64,000 bases of DNA from CAWAVN01 sp963825075 (GCA_963825075.1 CAWGRX010000035.1:62001-126000), one strand, 5' to 3'. Counted from the first letter of the stretch, positions 18,700 through 29,064 are shown. Numbers and translations: made by a program. The notes: generated by a model not told the origin, from the letters alone.

Positions 18700-18796
18700 T
18701 TCGGCTCTTCCGGCGAATCGGGGGGGCGGACGCTGATGATCTTTTTGTGTGATGCTCAACCACGGATTTTACCTCCCCTCCCCTCTGGGGAGGTCG
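18700..18796 (+). repeat. About 100-bp dispersed repeat, copy A
   Basis: Reads TTCGGCTCTTCCGGCGAATC, a run of seven G, CGGACGCTGATGATC, TTTTTGTGTGATGCTCAACCAC, then ACCTCCCCTCCCCTCTGGGGAGGTC. The reverse complement of this segment is found at 26402-26512. Confidence 0.88.
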
Positions 18797-18924
18797 GACG
18801 CGGTAGCGGCCGGGTGGGGCTTTGCGAGCGACTGGAGAACGAGGTTGCCGGCGTGAGGTTTCGGCTTCACTTTCACTGAAATCCAGAGCAGTTCCCCCAA
18901 TCGCTGAGATCCCCTCCAATGGCG

Positions 18925-19272
18925 TCGGCGATTATGCCGAACACGTTAAGGTGATCGATGTTCTCCAACCAGTGGAGGACTGTTTGCGGGAGATTTCGAG
19001 GTGTGAATACATCGCCTCATCGTCCCTGCATGGTTTGATCGCGGCGGATGCGCTGGGAAAACCGAATATCTGGCTGCTGTTGAATGACAAAGTGATCGGC
19101 CGGGGTTTCAAGTTTCGGGACTACTTTTCCGGGCTGGGTGAGGATGGGCCCGATCGTCTTCCGCTTCAGATCACCGGCTCGAAATCGCTCACCGAACTTC
19201 TCCATCATGCCTATGAGCCGGGCCGGTGTGCTACCGAGTCGATCGAAAGGCTGGATGAACTCTTTCGAGGTT
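18925..19272 (+). pseudogene. Polysaccharide pyruvyl transferase fragment (C-terminal)
   Basis: About 115 residues recognisable as the C-terminal half of the polysaccharide pyruvyl transferase family, which adds pyruvyl ketals to capsule or S-layer sugars. The key segment is EYIASSSLHGLIAADALGKPN (the conserved SxHGxIxA motif), then KFRDYFSGLG. The N-terminal two thirds are missing: upstream lies the 100-bp dispersed repeat. No start codon with ribosome site is in place. It is one of several broken genes in the 18.7-27 kb stretch. Confidence 0.8.
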
Positions 19273-19506
19273 TTACTCTGGCAGGTTTCCAGAAAGGTTG
19301 ATTTTGATCGTCTCGGTCACCACGCCTTCAAAGAAAACGTGCAGGGTCTGCCTGCCATAATCATCATACTCGAAAGTCTGCGCGCTGCCATCGGGTAAAG
19401 TGCGGGAAATCTGATTTCCCCGTTCATCGAAGCCGAACACCGTTTCCCGCTGGTTGTTTGGATCGACCCCGCTGTGCCCGTAGAGCGGATCGCGGATGGA
19501 GACCAT
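19273..19506 (-). pseudogene. RHS/YD-repeat protein fragment
   Basis: On the minus strand a 77-residue frame carries two YD (RHS) repeats: FGFDERGNQISRTLPDGS and FEYDDYGRQTLHVFF. RHS proteins are normally over 1000 residues and deliver C-terminal toxins or act as cell-surface polymers. Here only a short internal piece is left, abutting the pyruvyl transferase fragment in convergent orientation, so the junction at about 19272-19310 is a fusion of two unrelated remnants. Confidence 0.75.
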
Positions 19507-19601
19507 GATTCCGCGATCGGATTCACGTCAACTACAACTCTCAGGTTCCTCGGTGTACGATTGCGGTTTTCCATCGCAGGAAACCCCAACAAAGAGGAAC
19601 C

Positions 19602-20883
19602 ATGATGAACGGTTTGCCTGTTGTTGTTCATTGCTTGTTCTTGGTGTCGCTCAGCGGCTCCGCAGTTTTTGCGGCCGAGCGTGGCATGTCAATCGCCGAG
19701 TTTCTGCCGGCTGGCTACATCCGCGACGGGTCGGTGTCCTATCAAAAAGAGATTCAAAATGCCATCGACGAGGCGGCGCGGAAGGCCGGCGTCTTGGTGT
19801 TTCCTGCGATGACTTATGCGGTGGATGAAACCGGCTGGCAGCTTCGTTCGGACGTGACGCTGAAGATGTCCGGAGCCGTGTTTCAAGTCAGCCCGGATTG
19901 CCAAAAGGACGGAGCCGTCTTTCACGGGGAAGACGTGAAGGATGTGACCTTGACTGGCGGCGAAATCGCGGGGCGGAACGATGTGTGGGCGGATGGCGTC
20001 AACGTGCGGGGCATTCACATCAGCGGGAAGTCCGCGCGGATTCGGATATCGGAGATGCACTTTCACGATCTGAGCAGCAATGCGATCGGGCTGTTTGGCA
20101 CTTCAGATCATTGTCTCCGCGATGTTTGGCTGCGGGACGTGATCGCGGAAAACTGCTGCAAGAAATATCCCGATTATCTATCGGGTGAAAAAGGCGAACC
20201 GGGCAGCCGCCGCGAAGACCAGGGGGACGTGGCGTTTTATTTTGTGGAAGATTTTCTCGTGGCTGGCTGCCGGTTTGAAAGATCCCGTTCCGACGGCACG
20301 CATTTCTATCGCTGCCGCCGCGGGCAGATTACCGACAACCGCATCTACCGGGCCAAGATGGGCGGGTACTTCATCGAGACCTGCGAGGAAGTCGTCGGAC
20401 GGGGGAACATCATGCGACAAAACGGCTCGCGGGGCGTGACGATCGAACGCGGCTCGCGGGATTGCGTGTTTTCCGACAATGTGGTTTCCCAAAGCGGCCG
20501 CGAGGGGCTTTGGGCACCGGATTGTACCGGGCTGGTGGTCACCGGCAACGTGTTCAACCGCAACGGCCGCAAACCCAACGGCCCCGAGCCGCGCTACATT
20601 TGGAACGCGAACATCACCATCAACGAAGCCCACGCGGATCCCCTCCAACTCGCCCACCGAGGATTACCTCGTCAGCGACAATTTGATTTATACCGATTCC
20701 AGCCAAATCGCCGCGATCCGGGTCGAAGCCACGAAGGACACGCGGAACATCGTCGTCAGAAACAACGTGATCCTGGGCGAGAATCGCAAAATCCTGGTCG
20801 AAGGCGAGAACCGAGCCGAGGTGGTGATTCGCGGAAATCACGGCCCGGAAGAATCCCGAAAGTCCGGCCGTCGGGGGGAATAG
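19602..20883 (+). CDS. Secreted right-handed beta-helix protein, interrupted by a +1 frameshift
   Basis: A signal peptide (to about AVFAAERG, residue 26) is followed by a pectate-lyase-like parallel beta-helix with rungs such as VKDVTLTGGEIAG, ITDNRIYRAKMGGYFIE and CVFSDNVVSQSGREG. Enzymes or adhesins of this fold act on polysaccharides; no catalytic residues can be assigned. The frame changes at 20640-20643, where a run of four C should be three: the corrected junction reads NEAHADPSNSPTEDYLVSDNL. Total about 427 residues. AGAGGA lies five bases before ATG 19602. Confidence 0.8.
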
Positions 20884-20936
20884 CTCAGTGTGCCGCTAGC
20901 CCTTTGTGACAGGTTTATTTTAGGGTTGGTTTCCAC

Positions 20937-21014
20937 GGAGGGCGAAACTCCTGCCGAGCCGCAAACAAAAGCGATGCCTGATGGTGTGGCGGCTCGGCAG
21001 GAGCTTCGCCCTCC
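20937..21014. repeat. Palindromic repeat with 26-bp arms (GGAGGGCGAA type)
   Basis: Left arm 20937-20962 (GGAGGGCGAAACTCCTGCCG...) and right arm 20989-21014 are reverse complements with one mismatch, separated by 26 nt. It lies in the gap between the beta-helix gene and the convergent yhaN. It has no T-run, so it is more likely a mobile palindromic repeat than a terminator. Confidence 0.85.
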
Positions 21015-21138
21015 CTTATCAATTCGAATTCTGAGCGGTATCAAAACACTAGTGCGTTCGGGCTGATGTTCTGACAGTAATTTCTCGAACGGTCATAAAC
21101 CCGCTCGCACACGTTTTTCAGAGACGTTAGAGCCGCGA

Positions 21139-24100
21139 TCAGAACAAAGCCTTGGACTCGTCTTTTTTTGCGGGGGGAGCTTTCTTTTTTCGGCCGGGCT
21201 TTTGTGGACCGAGATCATGCCGGTATAGGACATCGGCAGGCAAATGGATTTCCGCGAGATCCACCAGATGCCGGTGATGCGTGAAAAAGATGACTTGCGT
21301 CCGCCGGGATAAATCCGCGAGCACCAAAAGGGCGGCGATCGCCCGCTGATCGTCGAAGTTGATCAGCACATCATCGACGATTAATGGCATCGGCGGGTGA
21401 TGGTCGAGCCAATCCTCCAAACTGGCGATTCGGAGGGCCAGATACAACTGGTCCGCGGTGCCATCGCTCATGCCTTTGAGTTCGATGGACTCTTCGATGT
21501 CGTTATGCATTCGCACGCCGACGAGCCGGGGTTTGCCCTGATCGTCGCCGTCGTTTTGCAGGCGGAGGAACGAACCGCACGTCAGTTTTTTGAACAATTC
21601 GCTGGCCCGCTTAAGCACCGGGCCTTGATGTTTCTTACGGTAACGCTCCGCTCCTTCTCGCAGCACGTCCGAGGCCAATCGCAGTTGGATATAGCGTTCC
21701 AGGTGCTGGCTGATCTCGGCGAGGAGGGCTTGTTTTTCCTCGGCGGCGAGCGCGGCGTCGCTCCCGCCGCTTTTGAAGTCCAGTTGATTTTTTTCCCGTT
21801 CGACAAGTTCGATTTGCCCGGTCAGCTTCTGTTCGACCTCTTCGATTTGTCGATCTAAATCGGACAACTGCCCGGCGAGGGCATCGGTGTCCTCGCCGTC
21901 GGCTTCTTTGAGAAACTCCTCGAATGCCGCGTCCCCGGCGAAACGCAAAATGTCCTCGCGGGTCTCGGTTTGGACTTGTTCCAATTTCAGTCGGTCGTCG
22001 GATTTCTTTTCAGCCTCGGGGAGTTCGTCGGGATCCTTGCAGCCGGCCTGTTTGCACATTTCCGCGAGTTGCATTTCATGCTTTTGAATCTCCCGCAGGA
22101 TCTCTTCCAAGGCCTCCTTTTTGGTTTCGCATTCTGTTTGCAATCCGCGGCGTTTGTTGTCCGCTTCCTTGGCGTTCGTCAATTCCGCGTGAAGCTGGTT
22201 CACCAACTGCGTGGGCGAGAGATCCCCCGCGTCCCATTCAAGAGATTGAACAACCTCCCGCACCCGCTCTTCAAATTGGGAATTGAAATTCCCCATATCT
22301 CGTACGCGAATCGCTTCCTTGTCTCTGCTATTTCGCTGCTCAAACATCTGGTTGAGCGTCGTCAGATACGCGTGAGCCTGTGCGGACGTGGCATCATCCG
22401 GCAAGCCAAGTTTTGCCATCAGCGTGGCCCAACGCTCTTGCCATTGAGAGAACTCCTGCTTCGCATCTTTGGCGTCTTGCACCAAAATCGGCAAATGGCG
22501 TTCGGTCTTGGCAATGTCTTGCTCCAAGCGATCCAGCGAATTCTGCCGCTTGTTCATCTCTTCCAAGACGGCCTGCGCCTCTTCCATCAATTGCTTGAGC
22601 GACCGGTCCTTCGGGTCCTTTCCGTTCGGATAAATGGCTTTCAAACAGGCAATCAAGCGGACGCGGTGTTCCTCGATGAGTTTGGCTAATCCCGCTGATT
22701 CCGTGTGCAGGCGATGAACTTCTTGGGCATATGCATCAACTCTCGATGGCTCTGCAGCCATTCCAACATTTCGCCCGGCGTTCCCGGTTCAATCCCCAAC
22801 GGCCGCCAGAGGTTTTGCCAATCGGTTTTCACCGCTTGCCAATGTTGTTGGCTCTCGGCGATTTGCTCTTCCAACAATGGCTGCCGGGCTTCGATTTTTT
22901 TGCGCTCGGCCAAGAGACGTTGCTTTTCGTTGACCCGCCCGGCTTCCCGGCGAAGTTGATCCGAGAGGTTATCGGCTCTTTCGACCGCTTGCGAAAACGC
23001 CGCCTCCAAATCGTCGGCTTGGAATTGATCGACGAACTTCTGCACGTCCCGCGCAATCCTCACCGTCCCGCCAGGTGCGCACAATCAACTCCCAACCGGC
23101 ATCCCGCCGATCGCGGGCGGCGGCGAGATCCGCTTCCGTCGGCACTTCGCCTTCTTCTTCCAACGTGTCAAACGCTTCCTTGATTTCCCGAAGCGCGATA
23201 CCATCCCGCTCTTTTTCCGACTGTCGCTCTTGAAGCTGTTTGTCGGCTTCGTCGAAACGGGTTTGGAACTGATTGAGCGTTTCCCGCAGGGGCACGGTGA
23301 TTTTTTCGAGTTCCTCCAATGTGCCGGACCAGAACGGCAACCGCCGGCAGTCGAGAGCCGCTTGTTCCTCGGCTTGCTTGAGCGCACGTTGCTTTTCCTC
23401 GCGGTCGGATTCGAGTTGGCCCCGTTCAACCGCCCCTTGGTGGGCGGATTTGAGGTCCGACAGTTCCGGGACCTTCGGGTGAGTCTCACGCTTTTGTTTC
23501 AGTTCCTCCAATTCCCGCCGGGCTTCCGCCAAATCACGTTGGGCGGACCTCACTCGCTGCTCGAGCGCTTTTTGGTCCGGTCCCAATTCACCGACCAGCG
23601 TGCGGTCCGCTACTGAGAGAGACAGATCGTCCGCTTCCTCCAAAGAGGCACCGGGTCTGAGTTCCTTAAGCAGCCGCAGCGCCTCGTTTTCCGCTGTTTG
23701 TCGTCGGCTTTCAGCACTCGGACAATCGCGGACGGAATTCTTATAGGCCCCGATGTCTTGATAAAGCGATTCAATCTCCGCCGCCTGTTCGATCAGAGCT
23801 TGGTTGAACGTGATCGCCTCGGTTTGCTCGGCCAGATGTTTGAGTTGCTCTTCCAAAGATGATTTTGTTTGTAGGGCCTCGCGGTATTCATCGCGGACTT
23901 GCAGTCGGCGTTCGGAAAAACCCGGCTCCAAGATCGCCGCGCCTTTTAACGATTCCAGTTCGGTTTGAATCTCGCGGTATTTTTTGATGGGATGCTTGGC
24001 GTTCTGGATTCGTTCCAGCCGGCTTTTCTCCCGCTCCAATTCCTTTTTCTGTTTAATGAGCTGCCGCTTGAGTTTCTCGGCGTCTTCCAACGCCTCGGCG

Positions 24101-24726
24101 TGCTGCCGCCATTCATCGCTGCTGACGCGGGCCGCTCGCAACTGCTCTTGGACGGTTTTGTATTGTTCGACGAGCGCATTGATCTTCGGATTGCTGCCCT
24201 TGGGCAAAAACAATGCCCCCATCTCCTGCTCGATGGCGGTTTGCACTTCACTCAAGGCCGAGAGGCCCGAACCGGCGGCGAACAGGATGCGGGCCATCTC
24301 GCCGTCCGAGCGGATCATCTCTTCCCCGCCCTTTTTCAGCATCTCCCAATTCAAACCGAACTCGTGCTTGAACCGCGTCTCATCGACATGGCCCAAGAAC
24401 CCATCGAGGCAGTCGTCACTGAGAATTTCATTGCCGGCTGTCCGCAGCGGGTTTTTATCTTTCTTCAAACGAGTAAAGGACAACTGCCGACCTTCGTGAT
24501 CTTCGAGTGTGGCTCCGAGTTTGAGTTGATTGTAGGGGATGCGAAAGTTGTCGGGCGTTTGGCGTTCGATGCCGTAAAGCACCTGCCGGAGCGCACGCAG
24601 CGTGGCGCTTTTACCGGCTTCGTTGGGGCCATAAATCAGATGCAGGCCGAACGATCCTTCGCGGAAATCGAGCGACTGATTGGCAAACGGGCCGAAGGCG
24701 GCGAGATCGAGTTCGAGGATTTTCAT
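21139..24726 (-). CDS. yhaN: YhaN-like SMC/Rad50-type ATPase, with two compensating frameshifts
   Basis: About 1195-residue P-loop ATPase with long coiled coils. Walker A is YGPNEAGKSATLRAL near residue 35. A heptad-rich coiled coil spans residues about 190-990, and the C-terminal half-ATPase holds the signature ELKGMSDGTADQLYLALRIA and Walker B MPLIVDDVLINFDD, then the H-loop FFTHHRHLV. It is the partner of the nuclease YhaO and likely acts in DNA-end processing like SbcC. Two breaks are visible: an extra A/T at 23055-23056 (GED-ARDVQKF) and a missing G at 22735-22740 (HREL-DAYAQEV); together they restore frame. Its ATG overlaps the yhaO stop (ATGA). Confidence 0.85.
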
Positions 24727-25994
24727 GAGCTTTCCTCCTGGCTCAGCAGCCGGCCGATGACCATATTTTCCACGTCCTTCAAGGTGTTTTTCAGCCAATC
24801 CGGGTTGTCCACATCGATGCCGTCGTCTCCCGTGAAGACTTCCGAGGGAATCCGGCGTTTGAGGTCGTGAAAGCTCTCGCGGAGGCTTTCGAGTTTGTCC
24901 TCATCGCGGGACCATTCGCGGAGGCACGCGGAAAGTTCCGCAATCGGGCCGTCGAGTTCGCTCAGGTCCCGTGCGGCTTTCAGCGGTGTGGTCTGGAACT
25001 TAACTTTCTCGATCCATAAGGTTTCGCCGGCTTGCTCAATCGCGGCCGCGCGGATTTGCTCGGTCCAGTGGATCGGCTTTCCGAACAGTGAATCGTGAAG
25101 CGCGCACGCTCCGGAAAGCAAAACCCGCACCGCCGCGGGGCGGTTGTCGGTGTGACTGGCGATGTGATCGAGTTCCTCGGCGACCCGCTTGAGAATGTCG
25201 TCGCTTTCTTCAGCGTCCGAAACATCGACTTCGCAAACTTCCCAGCGAAAAACATCGAGCGCGTGGAAATGGTGCTCTGCGATTTGGTTGTTGTCGTCCA
25301 CTTCGATGAGCAGACAACCCTTGGGGCCGGCTTCGCGAATGTGCCGACCTTGGATGTTGCCGGGGAAGGCGATCATGGGATGGCGTTCGTTAAGAATCTC
25401 CCGCTGATGAATGTGCCCGAGCGCCCAATAGTCGTAACCTTTGGCGATCAAACCGCCCAGCGTGCAGGGCGCATAGTTTGCATGGCCTTCGCGGCCATCC
25501 ACGCTGGTGTGCAGGATTCCCAAATTGAACCGGCCCGGCTCGGCGGCGGGGTATTTTAAGGAGAGATCCTGCTTAACGCTCGCGGTCGCGAAACCCTGGC
25601 CGTGGAGTGTCACCGGAAGATCGGGAACGCGAACCGAGGCGGGGGCGTCGGTGGGAAATGGATGGACGTTCGCCGGAGCCCTGAGGTTTTTGGTCATTTT
25701 GTTGGCGGCATCGTGATTTCCCGAAATCAGATACACCGGAATCCCCGCCTCTTTCAGCCGGACCATCTGCGAGTTGAAATAGTGCCCGGTGTTGTAGTCG
25801 TCCCAATCGCCGTCGTAAGCATCGCCCGCAATGACCACAAACGCCACGCCTTCATCGAGGGCGAGCCGGACCAGATTCGCCAAAGCCTCCCGCGTCGCCA
25901 GGCGGATTTTCTGGACCGGCGCTCCCGGATACTGATTGAGCTTCGTGAGCGGACTGTCCAAATGCAGATCCGCCGCATGCAAAAACTTAAACAC
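24723..25994 (-). CDS. yhaO: YhaO-like DNA repair exonuclease (metallophosphoesterase)
   Basis: 423 aa. The calcineurin-like metal motifs are in order: HAADLHLDSPL (D-x-H), IAGDAYDGDWDDY (GD), ISGNHDAANKM (GNHD), LHTSVDG and ALGHIHQREIL (GHxH). This is the Mre11/SbcD/YhaO nuclease fold; the C-terminal 150 residues form the capping region. GTG start with AAAGGA six bases upstream. Translationally coupled to yhaN downstream, so the pair probably forms an ATP-regulated nuclease for DNA repair. Confidence 0.9.
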   Translation of the reverse strand: MFKFLHAADLHLDSPLTKLNQYPGAPVQKIRLATREALANLVRLALDEGVAFVVIAGDAYDGDWDDYNTGHYFNSQMVRLKEAGIPVYLISGNHDAANKMTKNLRAPANVHPFPTDAPASVRVPDLPVTLHGQGFATASVKQDLSLKYPAAEPGRFNLGILHTSVDGREGHANYAPCTLGGLIAKGYDYWALGHIHQREILNERHPMIAFPGNIQGRHIREAGPKGCLLIEVDDNNQIAEHHFHALDVFRWEVCEVDVSDAEESDDILKRVAEELDHIASHTDNRPAAVRVLLSGACALHDSLFGKPIHWTEQIRAAAIEQAGETLWIEKVKFQTTPLKAARDLSELDGPIAELSACLREWSRDEDKLESLRESFHDLKRRIPSEVFTGDDGIDVDNPDWLKNTLKDVENMVIGRLLSQEESS

Positions 25995-26034
25995 GATCGT
26001 CCTTTATTCCATTGGTTTCAAAGTGTCCGAGACA

Positions 26035-26250
26035 TCAAGCTTTCGCCGGGGAAGACGCATCGGGCAATTCCTCCAAATCCTCGGCTTCAATTTCCACTCG
26101 CAGCACGTCGAAGCCGGCTTTTCGGACGTCGCGCACAGCGGATATGGATTGCCTCCGACAGGTTGGAAGCCTCCCGGTCAAAAGCCACGAAAGCCGTCCC
26201 TTCGCAGCTTCCTGAAGAACCAAAACTTTAATGGTTAATTGAAAGGCACC
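26035..26250 (-). pseudogene. Frameshifted remnant of a small, possibly DNA-binding protein
   Basis: Two overlapping minus-strand frames give a coherent 65-residue stretch when joined: GTAFVAFDREASNLSEAI, then SAVRDVRKAGFDVLRVEIEAEDLEEL. This resembles the N-terminal part of small helix-turn-helix proteins found beside toxin-antitoxin loci, but the HTH itself is not visible and the call is tentative. It lies just upstream of yhaO on the same strand. Confidence 0.3.
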
Positions 26251-26401
26251 AACATCGCTAATACTCGAATGTACATTCTCTTCCGTATTAGGGGAACCAG
26301 GACGGAGCGAAAAATCTTGCGTGTGTTTCATAAAAAATCTTCTTCCGGATAATCAGGAAGGAACTACGACGGTGTTAAAGAGTTTCTTGTCCGCGCTTTT
26401 T

Positions 26402-26512
26402 GACCTCCCCTTGGGCCCAGAGAGGAGGTGAAATGTGTGGTTGAGCATCACACAAAAAAATCATCAGCAAGATCATCAGCGTCCGCCCCCCCCGATTCGC
26501 CGGAAGAGCCGT
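26402..26512 (-). repeat. About 100-bp dispersed repeat, copy B
   Basis: Reverse complement of copy A at 18700-18796. It has an extra duplicated GATGATCTTGCT and eight instead of seven G in the homopolymer. It and the next 300 nt (to about 26827) contain no gene that I can support. Confidence 0.85.
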
Positions 26513-26827
26513 GAAAAATGCCCACAAGGGGCTACCAAATGTCGAAAAGCAAGGGGCGGTTACATGACAGGTTATGAAAATGTGGGTAATGACAAGGGCG
26601 TTGCCCTGGGCTTTTATATTGCTGCCCCTTCGGGGCGAAAACGCCATGACATAATGATGTCAAACCAGGCAAAAGCGTGCTTTATTATCAGGCGTGTTTG
26701 CCATGAGTTTTCCACGCAAATCAGAACAAAAGCGGCGCAAGCCGCGACCTTCGTTTGCAAATGTCAATACCAGATTTTTAACAGCCCAGGCTAGCGCCAT
26801 TCCGCTCAGTTCTTTATCGAACGGTGC
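26513..26827. other. Gene-free stretch
   Basis: No supported coding frame on either strand. It contains GACAAGGGCGTTGCCCTGGG followed by GCTGCCCCTTCGGGGC, both short palindromes, which look like further dispersed repeat sequence. Confidence 0.5.
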
Positions 26828-27060
26828 TTAGCTTTCACTAATGCTTCCCATCAGGCCGAGCAACTCCTGGCGTTGTTCTTCGTTTAAGTGAGCGACTTGC
26901 CCCAGGCGTTTTCTCATGCTGATGCGATCTTCGACCGAATCGTCCAGGCTTTCGTAAAACGCCACGACGCCTGGATTCGTGGCCCGCACTTGAAGATTGA
27001 CCTTCGAGCAGCCGATTTTCCGCAGCCGTCGCTCCGCTTGGCAAAACAGGTCAAAAGGCG
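26828..27060 (-). pseudogene. GNAT acetyltransferase fragment (C-terminal)
   Basis: Reading the minus strand gives AERRLRKIGCSKVNLQVRATN, then PGVVAFYESLDDSVEDRISMRKRLG. This is the acetyl-CoA-side C-terminal part of a GNAT N-acetyltransferase (RimI/YpeA-like), with a short extra tail. The upstream 80 residues, including the acetyl-CoA-binding R/Q-x-x-G-x-G/A loop, are missing: homology stops near 27060. No start codon is in place. Confidence 0.7.
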
Positions 27061-27225
27061 AAAAAATCGCGCTGAGGGAATCGGCTGCGGGGACTACCTA
27101 ACTTATGGAACTTATAGGGGCGCGGTTGCACCGGCTTTTCCGCGAAATGGGGCGCAGTTTGAGGCCTCATATCCCGCGATTTCGGCGTTTGTCCTTCCAC
27201 AGAGGCCCAGCGAAAGCCTTCCCCG

Positions 27226-27254
27226 TTGACACATCTTTTGGCCCCCTGTAAATT
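27226..27254 (+). promoter_or_regulatory. Sigma-70-type promoter for the amidase operon
   Basis: TTGACA (27226-27231), 17-nt spacer, TAAATT (27249-27254). It lies 87 nt upstream of the GTG start of the amidase gene and matches the consensus at 6/6 and 5/6 positions. Confidence 0.7.
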
Positions 27255-27340
27255 CCATCGCCAGTCGAGCCAGACTTGGCAATTCAGGATGAATACAAAG
27301 TTTGGCGAATTTTCAGATTGTAGGGTTAGGGAGAACCGGG

Positions 27341-28168
27341 GTGACTTTTCGGGGACTGGCGATGTTCTCTTTGGCTGTGGGATTCGGTTCGTTGGGAGCC
27401 TGCCGACCGTCGGCTTCCATGCGTCCCGCGCCCAGTCCCATTCCGCCGCCTTTGTCGGTGCCCGCTCCCTCCAACCCGGCGATGATGACTCCGCCGGCGA
27501 TTGTTCCTTCCGAACCTGCCAATCTCTCGCCTCCAATCATTGAACCTGAACCTGAAGCCCTCAGCGACAATCCCTGGAAGCCGGCTGTTCCTAACCGCGA
27601 TTGGACCTCGATCGTGATCCATCACACGGCGACCGACCAAGGCAGCGTGGAAAGCATTCACGAAGCCCATCTCGCGCGGGAATGGTTGGGGATCGGGTAT
27701 CACTTCGTCATCGGCAACGGCAACGGCATGCCCGACGGGGAAATTGCACCCACGTTTCGCTGGCGGGAACAACTCCACGGGGCCCATGCGGGGGCCGAGG
27801 AATTCAACCAGCATGGCATCGGCATCGCCCTTGTCGGCAACTTTGAAAAACAGCCGCCCACGCCTGCCCAGTTGGCCTCCATTAAGAGGCTGGTGGCGGT
27901 ACTGAAATCGGAATACCACATCGACGGTGAGCACGTCATCGGACATCGCGAGGTCAAAGCCACCGCCTGCCCCGGCAAGCTGTTCCCCATCGAACAAGTC
28001 CGCGAAGTCGCCGTCTCGTCTTTGTCCCGCCCGGCGCGGTCGGCAAAGACGATTCACGCCGCAAAACACAATGCCCCGGCCGCCGGTTTGATTCGGACGG
28101 CCGACGAGGCTCGGAATTCTCAACGATCCGCTATGATCGCCGATCTTTCAGGGAGTCGCCTCCAATGA
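27341..28168 (+). CDS. N-acetylmuramoyl-L-alanine amidase (amidase_2/PGRP) lipoprotein
   Basis: Cleaves the amide bond between MurNAc and the peptide stem in peptidoglycan. The signal peptide ends in lipobox LGAC (Cys about 21); a Pro-rich linker (20-75) leads to the catalytic domain. Zinc ligands are visible in IVIHHTAT (His), GYHFVIG nearby, VIGHREV (His) and ATACPGK (Cys). I start at GTG 27341, seven bases after AGGGAG, instead of 27302. The stop overlaps the ATG of the esterase gene (ATGA), so they form an operon. Its presence agrees with a peptidoglycan-containing planctomycete. Confidence 0.85.
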   Translation: MTFRGLAMFSLAVGFGSLGACRPSASMRPAPSPIPPPLSVPAPSNPAMMTPPAIVPSEPANLSPPIIEPEPEALSDNPWKPAVPNRDWTSIVIHHTATDQGSVESIHEAHLAREWLGIGYHFVIGNGNGMPDGEIAPTFRWREQLHGAHAGAEEFNQHGIGIALVGNFEKQPPTPAQLASIKRLVAVLKSEYHIDGEHVIGHREVKATACPGKLFPIEQVREVAVSSLSRPARSAKTIHAAKHNAPAAGLIRTADEARNSQRSAMIADLSGSRLQ

Positions 28169-29064
28169 CGCAACGTTTCCCTCACGATTTTTGGTCCGGC
28201 CGAAATCTGGAGACCAAGCCCGATTACCGCTGGGACGCGTCCCGGCCGCGAGACATGGGGCGGTTCGCCCCGTATGGGTATTCGCGAGGAGCCGATTGGG
28301 AAACCCTCGCCCCGGCGGATCCCGAAGAGGTGCTCCTTCGGCATTTTATTGATGAGACGGTGCTCGATGAACTCGACGATGAGCCGATCGACGAAAGTCC
28401 CCACGCATGCGTCGTCGAGGATTTGCACCCGGCGGGGACTCCCACCGGGTTGTTCATCCCCGAAAAATACGAGCCGAACTACCCTTACCCGGTGATCGTG
28501 TGGTTTCACGATGCCGGCGGCGATGAGTCCGAATGGCTCTCCTTGATGCCCCAAATCAGCACGCGAAACTACTTCGGGATTTCGCTCCAGGGAACGATGC
28601 CGGTGGGGAACACGCTCCGCGGCGGCTGGGATTGGCCGAACGATGCCGAAGTGTTTTCGCGGCTGGAAAAGCACCTCTTTCAGACCCTTTGCGAACTGAG
28701 GCGGACGTTTCACATCCATAGCGAGCGGGTGTTTCTCGCGGGATCGGGGAGCGGTGCCAGCGCGGCGCTCCGATTGTTTGTGAACCGTCCGGAGTGGTTT
28801 GCGGGCGCGTTTGCCTTAGGCGGCGAACTTTCTGCGTTTGATCCGAAGTGCGCGGGGCAACCCGAACTCCGCGATCGGCGGGCGTTTCTGACGATGCCCT
28901 CGACGGAAGCCGACGCCGAGGCTCAAATGCAAAACCTCCGGCTCTGGCGGGCGGCGGGATTGAACCTGATGACAGAGGTCGATGAAGACGCCGGCCGGCC
29001 CACTTCGCTGCGGCTCAATCAACTCAACCATTGGGTGATGGAAAGTATTTGCGCTCCGGTGTAA
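28165..29064 (+). CDS. Alpha/beta-hydrolase (esterase/phospholipase-type)
   Basis: 299 aa, cytosolic. Oxyanion-hole strand is VIVWFHDAGGDESEW; nucleophile elbow is LAGSGSGASAAL (G-x-S-x-G); the catalytic His is probably in LNQLNHWVM near the C-terminus. This layout is that of the phospholipase/carboxylesterase (PHB-depolymerase-like) group. The Arg-rich N-terminus (1-60) is an extension with no domain I know. Coupled to the upstream amidase by ATGA. The natural substrate is not evident. Confidence 0.8.
   Translation: MTQRFPHDFWSGRNLETKPDYRWDASRPRDMGRFAPYGYSRGADWETLAPADPEEVLLRHFIDETVLDELDDEPIDESPHACVVEDLHPAGTPTGLFIPEKYEPNYPYPVIVWFHDAGGDESEWLSLMPQISTRNYFGISLQGTMPVGNTLRGGWDWPNDAEVFSRLEKHLFQTLCELRRTFHIHSERVFLAGSGSGASAALRLFVNRPEWFAGAFALGGELSAFDPKCAGQPELRDRRAFLTMPSTEADAEAQMQNLRLWRAAGLNLMTEVDEDAGRPTSLRLNQLNHWVMESICAPV

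Noticed and set aside
18239..18919. 226-residue minus-strand frame
   Set aside because: Runs through a dispersed repeat and the TPR gene's antisense; at most its middle part is a gene piece, so it is not listed as a gene.
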